From Epulopiscium sp. Nele67-Bin004 (lineage in GTDB: Bacteria; Bacillota_A; Clostridia; Lachnospirales; Cellulosilyticaceae): a stretch of DNA of 16,929 bases. This document shows positions 6,901-14,380 of this stretch, in pieces. Both the position numbers and the translations under genes were made by a program. The stretch spans positions 1-16,929 of the forward strand of contig LNZQ01000005.1 of NCBI GenBank assembly GCA_002007315.1, in the 5' to 3' direction. Position 1 is the stretch's first letter. Each line of letters starts with the position of its first letter. Below the pieces are notes generated by a model. It worked only from the letters and a program-made list of their open reading frames with translations. It was not told where the DNA came from and searched no databases.

Positions 6901-8973
6901 AGTTGGGTCACCATTTAAGTCATCGCCTTCTTCCCAAATAGCAATAGTATACGAACCGTTTCCTTGCCAATGTGCTCCCATACTGTTTGAATAAATTCCA
7001 TCAAGTCTAGGAACCCACACCAAATAGTCCATCTCATATGCATCATACAATTCAAACTCTACAACACCAGATAGCCACCATTGGTTTGCTGTCCAATGTG
7101 TTTCGTAGTCGCCATCATAAACGTATGATATATCAAATCCTTCTTCACCATAATGGTTACCAACGTTGTTAGCATTTATTAATCTTGCACTTTTGATGTT
7201 TGAGTTGTCTATCATATTAGTTTTTGGCACGCCTGGGTCTTCAATAACATCTTCATACGGTGTAGCTTGATATATATTTGATGCTGGACCTTCGCCAATG
7301 ATATTTTCTGCTCTAACGTATACATCATAAGTAACATCGTTTGTAAGCCCGCTAAGCACATACGACGTACCTTCAATTGGACTTGAATTTGCCTTTTTAT
7401 AAGTTGTATCATCTTCTTCCTTATAATACACGTTATAACTATCTGCATTTTTTGCTGCCGTATATGAAACATTGATTAATGTGTCACCTGCTCTTAAAGA
7501 AAGATTATCAACTTGTGATGGAACTTCTGTTGCCATTGGCGTTGCCGAAACAACTTCTGATGGAACGCTTTCCCAACTTCCTGAAGTTGACGTTACTATA
7601 AAGTAATACGTTTCGCCATTTGTCATTTTTTGGCCATCACACATAGCAGCTGTATAACTTTCTGTGTTAACTTTTGCAAGTAAACTATAATCAGCTATAT
7701 CGTCTGAATACGTATCAGAAACATAAACGTTGTAACCTGTAATATTTACAGACCTGCTCCAAGTTAAATCCACCGATGCATTTTGTGGTGTTGCTTTAAG
7801 ATTTAAAACTTTTGATTGTTCCATATCAAGCTCATCTGGAACGATGTCTTGAATAAAACTTACTTCACTAACTGTCAAATAATCTGTGTTTCCTGCTTCA
7901 TCCACAACAGCTGTTACTTTGATAGTTACTTTTTTAACCGCAACTTTTGTACCAAGGTTTATAACAACAGTTTCATTTTCTGTGCTTCTAGCCATAGGTG
8001 AACGACTAAAGTCCACAGTCATAGTTCGCTCAACACCATATTCATCTATATATGTAACAATAGTTTCACCTTGTACTCCTATAAATTGTTCTGGTATATC
8101 TAAATCTATTACAGTTGTTTCAATCTCGGTTTCAAATTCCATACTAATTTCAGCGGAATTTGTTTCAGTAATTGATCCGTTTTCACTTCTTAAAGTAACT
8201 TCTGTATCACCATTAAATAAATCTTCTAAGTCACCTTCAACTACAATATTATCACTTACAACTAAGCTACCATCAACTATATTGGCAAGCATTATTTCTT
8301 CAAACACACCTAAAGAATAAAGCTCTTGCCCGATACTGTCCTCCTCTGCGTTTAATGCTCTATTTGATATCGCAAGGTCAAAAATATCAACTTTACCATC
8401 GCCATTTAAGTCTACTCCAACATTATCATATGGCAAATCTTGAGCCAAATTTTTTATAACTTCGTTCAAATCGTATTCATTAACCAATCCATTGCCATCA
8501 ACATCACCTAACATAAACCCGTTAGCATTTGTTTGCACAACAACTTTTAGGTGATTTTCAAAAAGATTAATATTACTAGTTGTAAAATTTGTATATCTAT
8601 CTGACGATAGTTCAAAACTATACACACCTTGTGGCAAGTTTTTTACTTTTACTTCGACACTTGATATTAATTTTTGTGTTTCATCTGTATATATATAAGT
8701 TAATTCATATTCGTATTTATTATCTATTGTGCCTTCTTCTTCTGATAATTTCATAGTACCTATCGGTTCTGTCCCATTTATTCCAGAATCACTATTTAAA
8801 GTTACTTCTATATCATTATCTAGTGATTCTGGAACCTCAAATACTATTTGTAATGTTATATTTCCTGCTAATTCTATCGATCTATTTGTTTCTGCTGCCA
8901 TAACAACGTGTGGACCAAAAGTTGACCCAGCCGTTAGCGACATTGCCATAACGAGCGAAAATGCTTTTCTCAA
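3988..8973 (-). CDS. Large secreted M60-like (enhancin/mucinase-type) zinc metalloprotease with dockerin, FN3 and discoidin-like modules
   Basis: 1661 residues, exported (signal peptide to about residue 27). Visible order: beta-sandwich X-type module (30-150); type I dockerin with two Ca-binding loops (DVDGNGLVNEYDL 157-169, DLNGDGKVDIFDL 188-200); discoidin-like sandwich (215-378); two fibronectin III domains (385-478 and 484-572); F5/8C or CBM32-like domain (588-746); M60 catalytic region (about 820-1180) with HEVGH at 1084-1088, catalytic E1085 and E1097 as likely third zinc ligand, matching HExxH-x8-E; then C-terminal beta domains with a His/Asp-rich stretch MHDHDDDED at 1595-1603. The family cleaves glycosylated proteins such as mucins. 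There is no SLH or sortase signal, so retention must use the dockerin or another partner. The start is TTG with AAGGAGG eight bases upstream. It is the first gene of the protease/SLH/LytTR operon and its TGA overlaps the SLH start. Confidence 0.92.
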   Translation of the reverse strand: MRKAFSLVMAMSLTAGSTFGPHVVMAAETNRSIELAGNITLQIVFEVPESLDNDIEVTLNSDSGINGTEPIGTMKLSEEEGTIDNKYEYELTYIYTDETQKLISSVEVKVKNLPQGVYSFELSSDRYTNFTTSNINLFENHLKVVVQTNANGFMLGDVDGNGLVNEYDLNEVIKNLAQDLPYDNVGVDLNGDGKVDIFDLAISNRALNAEEDSIGQELYSLGVFEEIMLANIVDGSLVVSDNIVVEGDLEDLFNGDTEVTLRSENGSITETNSAEISMEFETEIETTVIDLDIPEQFIGVQGETIVTYIDEYGVERTMTVDFSRSPMARSTENETVVINLGTKVAVKKVTIKVTAVVDEAGNTDYLTVSEVSFIQDIVPDELDMEQSKVLNLKATPQNASVDLTWSRSVNITGYNVYVSDTYSDDIADYSLLAKVNTESYTAAMCDGQKMTNGETYYFIVTSTSGSWESVPSEVVSATPMATEVPSQVDNLSLRAGDTLINVSYTAAKNADSYNVYYKEEDDTTYKKANSSPIEGTSYVLSGLTNDVTYDVYVRAENIIGEGPASNIYQATPYEDVIEDPGVPKTNMIDNSNIKSARLINANNVGNHYGEEGFDISYVYDGDYETHWTANQWWLSGVVEFELYDAYEMDYLVWVPRLDGIYSNSMGAHWQGNGSYTIAIWEEGDDLNGDPTYTKTGLATKKTNEQGKSFYILPFDKSNVQKIQVANGIYAGAPTVTSLSEIHFYEYDSLTDDIADLFTDTTFTEVKSTVTQSDIDALRDRLGDESSYFVNHTTLSHEISLAESLMNGETDALGVVHDGVLSTRGFQPLGFTGKSGETLTIYADIPEGETITVTPTKFYAEVTAWQGSPITLVSGRNEITIPAITSGSGGVLYFTYNGSQGDDIKLHAIHHTDNTTFSTVAIKEMPVLELLNWFDMTEAERRSVIEEYITNLEAYVAQIKTMNTAATINYYNATEVSMPYALLSMPGDQILSGIESGLSTMDQKVDRVYENTLAWIQFMELMFTTYGVDEENFMSQTRQNIRYMQMFSGAFMYAAGSHVGIEYTECSPLIRGTRNSNTFGWGIAHEVGHNLDTMGYVEVTNNIYSLFAQVWDDDIQGGDSRVPFDDVFERVSTISVGASNNVFVELGMYWQLRLAYDDEYETQTDNFFYNFNKMYRAGAYSSYTKDERIAIIASEVAGKNLADFFMSWGKELSAEAISAMSEFGTETRLVQYLSDESRRLRLDSSYTDITSLSGVSATSEYKAFEDTNGGVVAISLNGLSNTAKEKLQGFVVYKNGESVGFMHASDAYFEDQIGSANNLSYEYELVPVTKLGMQLSTIDAGQVKVSYDLVVSRDNWDATIAENGDIHIKFNEVTTSSGIRLEPYNNYKNDDISIYIPQGTSQIVERTTTGAIMSISDVPSDYSLIEALDFGNNDTTDDGKYIAYFNKPGAPESDKRIWAYDLDQVVISGVSDPESFIKDLDFIQYAGDNIEFYDPTMGILGKDYVFDPEAGEDGKIKAGTVVIVGTYRGDPVYNTVFMKGRYLKIDHTMGTEEEVERYINGESILFVEIPDDGEVSNTSDGFFVFIPDIQAESELMHDHDDDEDCTGVHVDSLFPVYVKAELKRSDDPYYASANDRTTSTTSWVMTQSYATLPTIILEGDDQ

Positions 8974-8981
8974 ATCTGTTT

Positions 8982-8988
8982 CCTCCTT
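8982..8988 (-). promoter_or_regulatory. Ribosome binding site that supports a TTG start for the M60 protease
   Basis: The minus strand reads AAGGAGG eight bases before TTG-AGA-AAA-GCA, which begins a normal signal peptide (MRKAF, with TTG read as Met). The next in-frame ATG lies within the signal sequence, so TTG at 8973-8971 is the best start. A strong site with a weak start codon may limit protease output. Confidence 0.75.
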
Positions 8989-9024
8989 AAAAATAATTTT
9001 ATAGACTTACGCCCTACACCTAAA

Positions 9025-9057
9025 AGGCATATCTACGAGTATATCATAAATATGCCT
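9025..9057. repeat. Inverted repeat AGGCATAT-N17-ATATGCCT between the kinase gene and the protease operon
   Basis: Two perfect 8-base arms lie at 9025-9032 and 9050-9057. Read on the minus strand, a hairpin would form 13 bases after the kinase stop and be followed by only four Ts, making a weak terminator. The same arms flank the -10 of the proposed protease promoter, so an operator for a dimeric regulator is an equal possibility. Confidence 0.6.
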
Positions 9058-9067
9058 AAAAATTCAA
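9038..9067 (-). promoter_or_regulatory. Probable sigma-A promoter of the M60/SLH/LytTR operon
   Basis: On the minus strand, TTGAAT (9067-9062), an 18-base spacer and TATACT (9043-9038) preceded by TGA give a good -35/extended -10 pair. Transcription would start near 9031, leaving a leader of about 58 bases before the TTG start. One arm of the 8-base inverted repeat lies in the spacer and the other at the expected start point. Confidence 0.5.
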
Positions 9068-9069
9068 TA

Positions 9070-10485
9070 TTATCCTTTTGGTAATTTTATGCCAAACTGT
9101 ACCCCAGCCTTGATATTTTCTACGAAGTATGTTCCTCCATGTATTTCCATGACCATTTTCACGATGTATAAACCCAAGCCGTGTCCCCCATACTCCCTCG
9201 TGCGTGCTTTGTTTACTTTATAAAAACTATCCCACACACTACTAATATCTTCCTCAGATATGTGCGAACCACTATTGTAGACCGTCAATGTTACAAATCC
9301 CTCGTCTTCAACCGCTGTAACTTCAATAGTTCCACCCACATTTACATGGGTTATAGCGTTTGTTATATAGTTTGTTACAACTTGGTCAATGTAGTCATAG
9401 TCAGCGTAAATAGTGCAACTGGAAATATTTTCAATGTACTCTATTTCTTTTTCGGCAAGCGGCAAAGAATTTTTTATTCCAACTTCTCTAATCAAGTCCA
9501 CAAAATCAAATTCTTCTTTTTGCAAATTTATTCCACCTGCCTCAATTTGGGAAATTTCTAGCAACTTGCTTACAAGCTTTGTCATTTTTACAGACTCGTC
9601 TTCAATAACTTCACAATAAAAATCTTGTGATTGCTTATCAAGCCCAAGCTTTAACCCTTGCGTATAGCCCAAAATTAATGCCAATGGAGTTTTTAGTTCA
9701 TGCGAAACATTTGCTATAAATTGTTTTCGCACTTCCTCCTGATGGTCTTTATTTTTTATATCATCTTCAAGCGACACTATACGTTGTTGCAACTGCTGTG
9801 ACAATATATTTATCGTATTTGCAAGTTGTCCAAGCTCATCTTGACTTGTTACATTAAGTTTATTGTCAAAATTTAAAGTGGTAATTTCTTTTGCCACATT
9901 GTTTATATCAACTATCGGTTTGGTTATTCGTTTTGAGATAAAAAACACAAGGCTTACCCCCACTATACCCACAGCTACGCCTATCATAGAAAAAAATCTA
10001 CTTATAACATCTGTTGTTTCTTGTATTGCAGACACAGGCGTATTTAGTTGAATTATAACAACATCATTTTCAAACTCCCACATTTCTTCAAGAGATAAAA
10101 ACGACTCATAAAAAGTTTCATTTTTGTCTGGCAAAAGTTCTCTTAAATTTTGAGGCAGTCGTTGTCTAATATCAACATCTTGGATATCTGTCCTAAGCGA
10201 CTTATTCCCCTCATAGTTGTAAGGATAAATTATTCCCTCTGAGCTTGTATATATATATATAATCATATTATTTTTATCTTGTATATTATACAAATCTTCT
10301 TGTATTTCAAGTATATCTCCATTGTATATTTCTTTTATATATAAATAACTCTGTTCCAAGACTTTTTCTTTGTTATGAATATAAAAGTCACCTAAAAAAA
10401 TATGACTAATAGTTATTGTCAGCATTATAAGAAATGCTAGATAACCACCTAGCATCGCAGTAAGTTTTAATTGCAGTGACTTCAT
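9070..10485 (-). CDS. Membrane sensor histidine kinase (HAMP-HisKA-HATPase)
   Basis: 471 residues. It has a first membrane helix (about 10-31), an extracellular sensor domain (about 32-160), a second helix (about 163-184) and a HAMP linker (185-236). The dimerisation/phosphoacceptor box is NVSHELKTPLALILGY, with H262 as the phosphorylated histidine. The ATPase domain shows N372 and N376 in the N box and GGHGLGL (433-439) as a glycine box. All kinase boxes are present, so it should be active. The start ATG overlaps the stop of the preceding OmpR-type regulator by four bases (ATGA), with GAGGTGG just before it. Architecture resembles the VanS/PhoR/ResE group. The signal cannot be read from the sequence. 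The protease operon follows about 100 bases downstream on the same strand. Confidence 0.95.
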   Translation of the reverse strand: MKSLQLKLTAMLGGYLAFLIMLTITISHIFLGDFYIHNKEKVLEQSYLYIKEIYNGDILEIQEDLYNIQDKNNMIIYIYTSSEGIIYPYNYEGNKSLRTDIQDVDIRQRLPQNLRELLPDKNETFYESFLSLEEMWEFENDVVIIQLNTPVSAIQETTDVISRFFSMIGVAVGIVGVSLVFFISKRITKPIVDINNVAKEITTLNFDNKLNVTSQDELGQLANTINILSQQLQQRIVSLEDDIKNKDHQEEVRKQFIANVSHELKTPLALILGYTQGLKLGLDKQSQDFYCEVIEDESVKMTKLVSKLLEISQIEAGGINLQKEEFDFVDLIREVGIKNSLPLAEKEIEYIENISSCTIYADYDYIDQVVTNYITNAITHVNVGGTIEVTAVEDEGFVTLTVYNSGSHISEEDISSVWDSFYKVNKARTREYGGHGLGLYIVKMVMEIHGGTYFVENIKAGVQFGIKLPKG

Positions 10486-11150
10486 AATTCCACCTCTTGG
10501 TATGAATATCCAACACCTCTAATGGTGCGAATATAGTCGCCTTTTTCACCAAGTTTTGCCCTAAGTTGTTTTATATGCGTGTCAACTGTTCGCAAATTCC
10601 CAAAATAGTCATATTGCCACACTCCACTAAGTATTTGATCTCTTGATAATGCTATGTTTTTATTGTCTTGCAAATATAATAATAATTCATATTCTTTAAA
10701 CGTAAGTATCAACTCTTCCCCATCTAAATACACACGCCTAGCATCTTTATTTACAACAAGACCTGTGTCACTAATAGTTTCTTCTTGGATATTTGTACGC
10801 TTTAATATCGCCTTTATGCGTGCCATAAGCACCATCGGGCTAAATGGCTTTGCAACAAAATCATCTGCACCATCAGAAAACGATTGCAACTGGTCATACT
10901 CCTCTCCCCTAGCTGTAAGCATCATAATAGGCATGGTGTGGTTTTTTCGCAGTTCTTTAAGAACTTCCCAACCGTTATAATACGGCATCATCACATCAAG
11001 TAATACTAAATCTATATTTTCATGATTATCGCTAACAAGTTGCAAAGCCTCTTTTCCATCTTTTGCCTCAAGTACTTCATACCCCTCACGTTTCAAAAAA
11101 TCGCCTACAAGTCGTCGCATTCTCGTTTCATCATCAACTATTAAAATCAT
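10482..11150 (-). CDS. OmpR/PhoB-family response regulator
   Basis: 222 residues from the ATG at 11150, chosen because AAGGGAG lies six bases upstream and the protein then opens with the canonical MILIVDDE. A longer in-frame start at 11240 would add 30 residues unlike the family. The receiver has D6-D7, phosphoacceptor D52 (VLLDVMMP) and K101 (AKPFSP). The C-terminal winged helix (about 128-218) shows LTFKEYELLLYL and VDTHIKQLRAKLG ending in IRTIRGVGYSY, as in PhoB and WalR relatives. Its stop overlaps the kinase start by four bases, so the two form a complete two-component pair. An 11-base-period direct repeat sits upstream and could be its own binding site. Confidence 0.95.
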   Translation of the reverse strand: MILIVDDETRMRRLVGDFLKREGYEVLEAKDGKEALQLVSDNHENIDLVLLDVMMPYYNGWEVLKELRKNHTMPIMMLTARGEEYDQLQSFSDGADDFVAKPFSPMVLMARIKAILKRTNIQEETISDTGLVVNKDARRVYLDGEELILTFKEYELLLYLQDNKNIALSRDQILSGVWQYDYFGNLRTVDTHIKQLRAKLGEKGDYIRTIRGVGYSYQEVEL

Positions 11151-11211
11151 ATAATCTCCCTTTCTATTGTTTCTAAAAACATTATTAAATATAATTTTAA
11201 CAAATGTTTGT

Positions 11212-11240
11212 GATATATATGTGATACAATTATCATACAA
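11212..11240 (-). promoter_or_regulatory. Candidate promoter of the two-component operon
   Basis: On the minus strand, TTGTAT (11240-11235), a 17-base spacer and TATATC (11217-11212) lie about 60 bases before the ATG at 11150. The -35 falls inside one copy of the 11-base-period direct repeat, which would suit regulated expression. The region is AT-rich, so chance matches are likely. Confidence 0.35.
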
Positions 11241-11243
11241 TTA
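11224..11243. promoter_or_regulatory. Direct repeat ATACAATTA with 11-base period, possible OmpR-type operator
   Basis: Perfect 9-base copies lie at 11224-11232 and 11235-11243, separated by two bases, so they recur once per helical turn. OmpR/PhoB regulators typically bind such direct repeats as head-to-tail dimers. The site lies between rpsD and the divergently transcribed regulator gene, where autoregulation would be expected. Confidence 0.45.
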
Positions 11244-11262
11244 GTACATTATTCCTATTTTT

Positions 11263-11293
11263 TTGATGGACAAACTGTATAATATGCTATATT
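11263..11293 (+). promoter_or_regulatory. Candidate rpsD promoter region
   Basis: TTGATG (11263-11268), a TATAAT (11278-11283) and TATATT (11288-11293) lie 90-120 bases before rpsD. No pair has ideal spacing: TTGATG to TATATT is 19 bases, and TATAAT lacks a good -35. A promoter is needed here because rpsD is the first plus-strand gene after divergent genes, but which hexamers are used is unclear. Confidence 0.3.
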
Positions 11294-11384
11294 TGTATTT
11301 TGCCCTTTTATTTTATCGTTTTATGTGGTATATTATTAGTCGTATTAATATTTTAGAGTTTTTGATAGAAAGGAAGACATTAAT

Positions 11385-11978
11385 ATGGCAAAAATGATGG
11401 GTCCTCGTTTTAAGAAGTGCCGAAGCCTTGGACTAAACGTAGTAGGGCATCCTAAAGCGATGGCTAGAGATGAACAAGGAGCAACAGCTCGTGACGCAAG
11501 AAAATTATCTGAATATGGTGTGCAGTTATTAGAAAAACAACGTCTAAGAGCATATTATGGAGTACTGGAAAAGCAGTTTACAAGATACGTAGATAAGGCA
11601 TTTCGTACTGGTAGTAATCCAGGTCCAATTATCCTGACTTCACTAGAAACAAGACTTGACAATATCGTATATAGAATGGGCTTTGGTCGTTCTATAAGAC
11701 AAGCACGTCAAATGGTAAATCACGGACATTTCTTAGTAAATGGTCAAAAAGTTGACAGACCTTCTTATGCATTAAAAGAGGGAGATGTAATAACATTACG
11801 TGAAAAATCACGTGACATAAAAACATTTGCTGAAAACATGGCTGATTGTAATTTCCAATTACCATACATTGAGGTGGATATTGACAATCTTACTGGTACA
11901 CTTACACGTCAACCAGCTAGAGAAGAATTACCAATCGAAATCAATGAGCAACTAATTATCGAGTTCTACTCAAGATAA
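11385..11978 (+). CDS. rpsD: 30S ribosomal protein S4, cysteine-poor (zinc-free) form
   Basis: 197 residues, full length for S4. S4 binds 16S rRNA early in assembly of the 30S subunit and helps keep decoding accurate. Recognisable parts are the N-terminal [18 protein letters not shown] and the S4 RNA-binding domain at about residues 87-150 ([31 protein letters not shown]). The ending [17 protein letters not shown] is typical. Only one of the four zinc-binding cysteines of C+ S4 proteins is kept, so this is the zinc-independent C- type. It starts at ATG after AAAGGAAG and stands alone with its own terminator, as often seen when rpsD lies outside the main ribosomal operon. Confidence 0.98.
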   Translation: MAKMMGPRFKKCRSLGLNVVGHPKAMARDEQGATARDARKLSEYGVQLLEKQRLRAYYGVLEKQFTRYVDKAFRTGSNPGPIILTSLETRLDNIVYRMGFGRSIRQARQMVNHGHFLVNGQKVDRPSYALKEGDVITLREKSRDIKTFAENMADCNFQLPYIEVDIDNLTGTLTRQPAREELPIEINEQLIIEFYSR

Positions 11979-11998
11979 TAGTTTTTAGTCCAATAAAT

Positions 11999-12027
11999 AA
12001 AGACCAGCGGAAACGTTGGTCTTTTTT
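11999..12027 (+). terminator. Intrinsic terminator of rpsD
   Basis: Arms 11999-12009 and 12014-12024 form an 11-base-pair stem (one G-T pair) closed by a GAAA tetraloop. The 3' arm ends in TTT and runs into a further TTT. It starts 20 bases after the rpsD stop. Confidence 0.92.
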
Positions 12028-12063
12028 GTGTTGTGTGATATAATGTGCAAAAAGGAGGGATAT

Positions 12064-12405
12064 TTGTGTCTAATAAAGTTACTCATAGATGGCAACACAG
12101 CTATATTGTACGAAACTTATGTTCCTGATATTTTGGTCACAAACAAAAATAACTTGTTAGATAACGGTAAAATCGGCGGTGTTCCAAAGCTTGTAGTTGA
12201 AGTTTGGTCAACTGGCAACACTTCCAAAGAACGTCTAACCAAAAAAAATGAGTATTCAAAACTTGGCGTAAAACAATTTATTGAAATCGACTATAAAGCT
12301 AAGTTTGTTATGAACAACACACTAATCCAATCGGTATACCAAATAGACAAATATGTCCATGCCTTAGAAGATGCTGAATTTGTTGATGATGATACCGTTA
12401 CATAA
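12064..12405 (+). pseudogene. Uma2-family (DUF820) nuclease-like gene, shortened remnant
   Basis: The core YVPDILV...GVPKLVVEVWS...KKNEYSKLGVKQFIEID matches the Uma2 fold, a PD-(D/E)XK-like restriction-endonuclease family abundant in cyanobacteria and some Clostridia, whose function is mostly unknown. The probable acidic residues (D in VPD, E in VVEV) and the Lys-rich strand survive. However, only about 113 residues remain of the usual 180-200. The part between an initial LIDG-like motif and YVPD is missing, as is the usual C-terminal end. AAAGGAGGG at 12051-12060 suits TTG at 12064 or GTG at 12066, and GTG is in another frame that stops early. An upstream ATG at 12016 lies within the rpsD terminator stem and is unlikely. 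Most probably a gene with an internal deletion and loss of its end. Confidence 0.6.
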
Positions 12406-12676
12406 AATGTAAAAAATGACAAATTGCCTTTTTACACCTCACCCCTAACGGCTAGGGTATACTGTTAAACAATCAACCTATTTCACTAAAAATCTAGTCT
12501 TTATCAATAGATATTCTTTTGCTTAACAGGTCTTTCTAATAAAATCCATAAAGTACAATTATAGTAATCTCTTGGATACTATCAATTTCTTTACAGATTA
12601 ATAATATTACAAGTATTCCCTTATTACATTTATTTATACAACAAAAACATAAACTTTTTTGGTACTTTTGTTTTTT
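12406..12676. other. Intergenic stretch between the Uma2 remnant and the 494-residue protein gene
   Basis: No credible open frame is visible. A palindrome TTACAT-AAA-ATGTAA (12398-12412) overlaps the Uma2 stop, and a 5-base hairpin CCCTA/TAGGG lies at 12443-12457. Neither is followed by a T-run in a useful direction. The rest is AT-rich and could hold decayed Uma2 sequence. Confidence 0.4.
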
Positions 12677-14161
12677 TTACCTAGCAGTAAAACACCCTTG
12701 TTCAAGTGACCTAATAGCGTTTCTTTGTCGATCAATTTTCGCTTTTTCTGCGGAGATATTATATTTAAATTGATTTGGTTTAAGGTTGTCTATTGAATTT
12801 TGCATGCTAACAGCATTTTTTTCAGTTGAAATTTTGTAATAAATATAATATCTAACACTGCCACCACTTGCTAAACGATTGTTAATTTCATCAGATTTTT
12901 CAGCTTCAAAATCTTTTTTCATAGCGTCAATTTCTGCCGTTTGTTGTCTGCCATATTCATTTTTTAGATTGTTGCTAAGTTTTGTAAGTTCTTCGTTAAG
13001 AGCTTGATCGAGCTGCTTTTGTTGTACACTCATTTCCGCCTCAAGTCTAATTTCTGCAACGTCATCAATAATTTGTTCAATATCAATATCACTAACGGCA
13101 TGCTCAATTGCCGTATTTTGCTGTTGTGTGATGTTTTGCGTATCACTTTGTAACGCTTCAATCTGTTGGGTTAAATCATCAATTTCATTAGAAAGTAAGT
13201 TGCCGTATTTTTCTCTTATAGCCTTATCCGCTTCTTCCACTTTTTGATTATTTTTTTTAGTAACCATATCTTGTTGAAGCTCGCTTCTTGTTTTTTCTAT
13301 GCAAGCAGTTACTAAGTCAATAAATTCCAGTTGGTCACTTGCATCAGATTTAAAGTCATCAGTTAAGCTATCTTCATCTAATAAAACATTATATTTATTA
13401 GTAAATTTATGCCCATCAAGCAATGTATAGCTAAAATTTTTATCTTTTTTGTTAAGCTTGTGAAAATCTTGGCTTTTCATAACTCCAACTCGTCTGGCTA
13501 CAGGAAGCTCCTCAAAATCTAAAGGCGTTTTAGATTGATTAGTCAAATGAATATCTCTAAAATGCAAATATTCTTTAAATGTTTCAATGTACTCTATTAC
13601 AGATTCATAGTCAGGCACAGGATAGATGCTCATCAGATCAAGCACTAAATCCCTTGAAAAAACTGAATTAACAATCGCCATTCGATTTTGACCTATAGCC
13701 ATTCTTGAACTTAGATCCACATTGCATTCAATTTTATATTCGCCGTATTTTTCAATAGACGCATCTATCAGTTGAAATCCTTTTAATTCTAAATAATTAC
13801 CTTTAGTTAATTTTATATCACCAAAAAATAAAATATCTAAATCTTGAGGTATTATAGAATTAATAAGTATAGTTTTTTCAGGACGTATTACTACATTTCT
13901 TAAAAATTCTACATCTTGTCTTCCTGCTCCGTAACTATCTAATGATCTATCGAAACTTGGTAACGATAAATAAAACGAGTTGTCAGTTTTGGGCAAACAA
14001 AGTTGTAACAATTGATCTAAGTTTTGTATTTCTACCGTCGTTGACAATAGTTTAGGCTGAATTCTTGTAAATTGGTTTTCAAGAGAATCAAATACTCGCA
14101 ATTTTGGTTCATCGTATTGCTGTTTAGCTCTTGAGTCTTTATCTATATACAAAGTAGACAT
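12677..14161 (-). CDS. Unrecognised 494-residue protein with N-terminal globular region and long coiled coil
   Basis: I do not recognise this family. The ATG at 14161 is preceded by AAAGGAG seven bases upstream, better than the in-frame ATG at 14218. There is no signal peptide or membrane helix, so it should be cytoplasmic. Residues 1-250 look globular with many beta strands (for example KTILINSIIPQDLDILFFGD 96-115 and a segment ending RMAIVNSVF). Residues about 281-430 are rich in Glu, Gln, Lys and Leu and should form a long coiled coil. A basic tail follows (450-494). It stands alone, divergent from the next gene. A helper of a larger ATPase or helicase, or a phage or defence component, would fit such an architecture, but nothing here shows it. 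Confidence 0.75.
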   Translation of the reverse strand: MSTLYIDKDSRAKQQYDEPKLRVFDSLENQFTRIQPKLLSTTVEIQNLDQLLQLCLPKTDNSFYLSLPSFDRSLDSYGAGRQDVEFLRNVVIRPEKTILINSIIPQDLDILFFGDIKLTKGNYLELKGFQLIDASIEKYGEYKIECNVDLSSRMAIGQNRMAIVNSVFSRDLVLDLMSIYPVPDYESVIEYIETFKEYLHFRDIHLTNQSKTPLDFEELPVARRVGVMKSQDFHKLNKKDKNFSYTLLDGHKFTNKYNVLLDEDSLTDDFKSDASDQLEFIDLVTACIEKTRSELQQDMVTKKNNQKVEEADKAIREKYGNLLSNEIDDLTQQIEALQSDTQNITQQQNTAIEHAVSDIDIEQIIDDVAEIRLEAEMSVQQKQLDQALNEELTKLSNNLKNEYGRQQTAEIDAMKKDFEAEKSDEINNRLASGGSVRYYIYYKISTEKNAVSMQNSIDNLKPNQFKYNISAEKAKIDRQRNAIRSLEQGCFTAR

Positions 14162-14380
14162 ATTAAAACTCCTTTTTATTATTTTTATATAATTTACTTC
14201 TTTAATACATGTTAACACATAAACTTTATATAGTCAACTAATATTTTTAATATATTTTGATATATTTTAAATACAAACTAATCACTTAAACATAATAAAA
14301 ATTATATATACCTATATTTTCCTTGTTATCCCTCTAAATTTATAGTACACTTATACTATAAAAATAAGGGGGTTTTTGTC
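14162..14380. other. Divergent AT-rich promoter region
   Basis: This stretch separates the minus-strand 494-residue gene from the plus-strand secreted protein gene, so both promoters should lie here. TATACT at 14352-14357 and TTGTTA at 14323-14328 are visible in the plus direction, but 23 bases apart, which is too far for a normal pair. AAGGGGG near 14368 is the ribosome binding site for the ATG at 14381. Confidence 0.4.

Noticed and set aside
7886..8320. Plus-strand open frame of 144 residues inside the protease gene
   Set aside because: It is opposite a well-supported coding frame, rich in Ser/Thr/Val from antisense codons, and has no recognisable domain.
11151..11240. 30-residue N-terminal extension of the OmpR-type regulator
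   Set aside because: The family starts at MILIVDDE, the Shine-Dalgarno sequence fits the ATG at 11150, and the extension would cover the promoter and direct repeat.
12016..12063. ATG start of the Uma2 remnant at 12016
   Set aside because: It lies within the stem of the rpsD terminator and has no ribosome binding site; TTG at 12064 does.
12443..12457. Hairpin CCCTA-ACGGC-TAGGG as a terminator or regulatory site
   Set aside because: Only five base pairs and no T-run on either side.
14162..14218. Longer start of the 494-residue protein at 14218
   Set aside because: The extra 19 residues have no upstream ribosome binding site, while the ATG at 14161 has AAAGGAG at proper distance.
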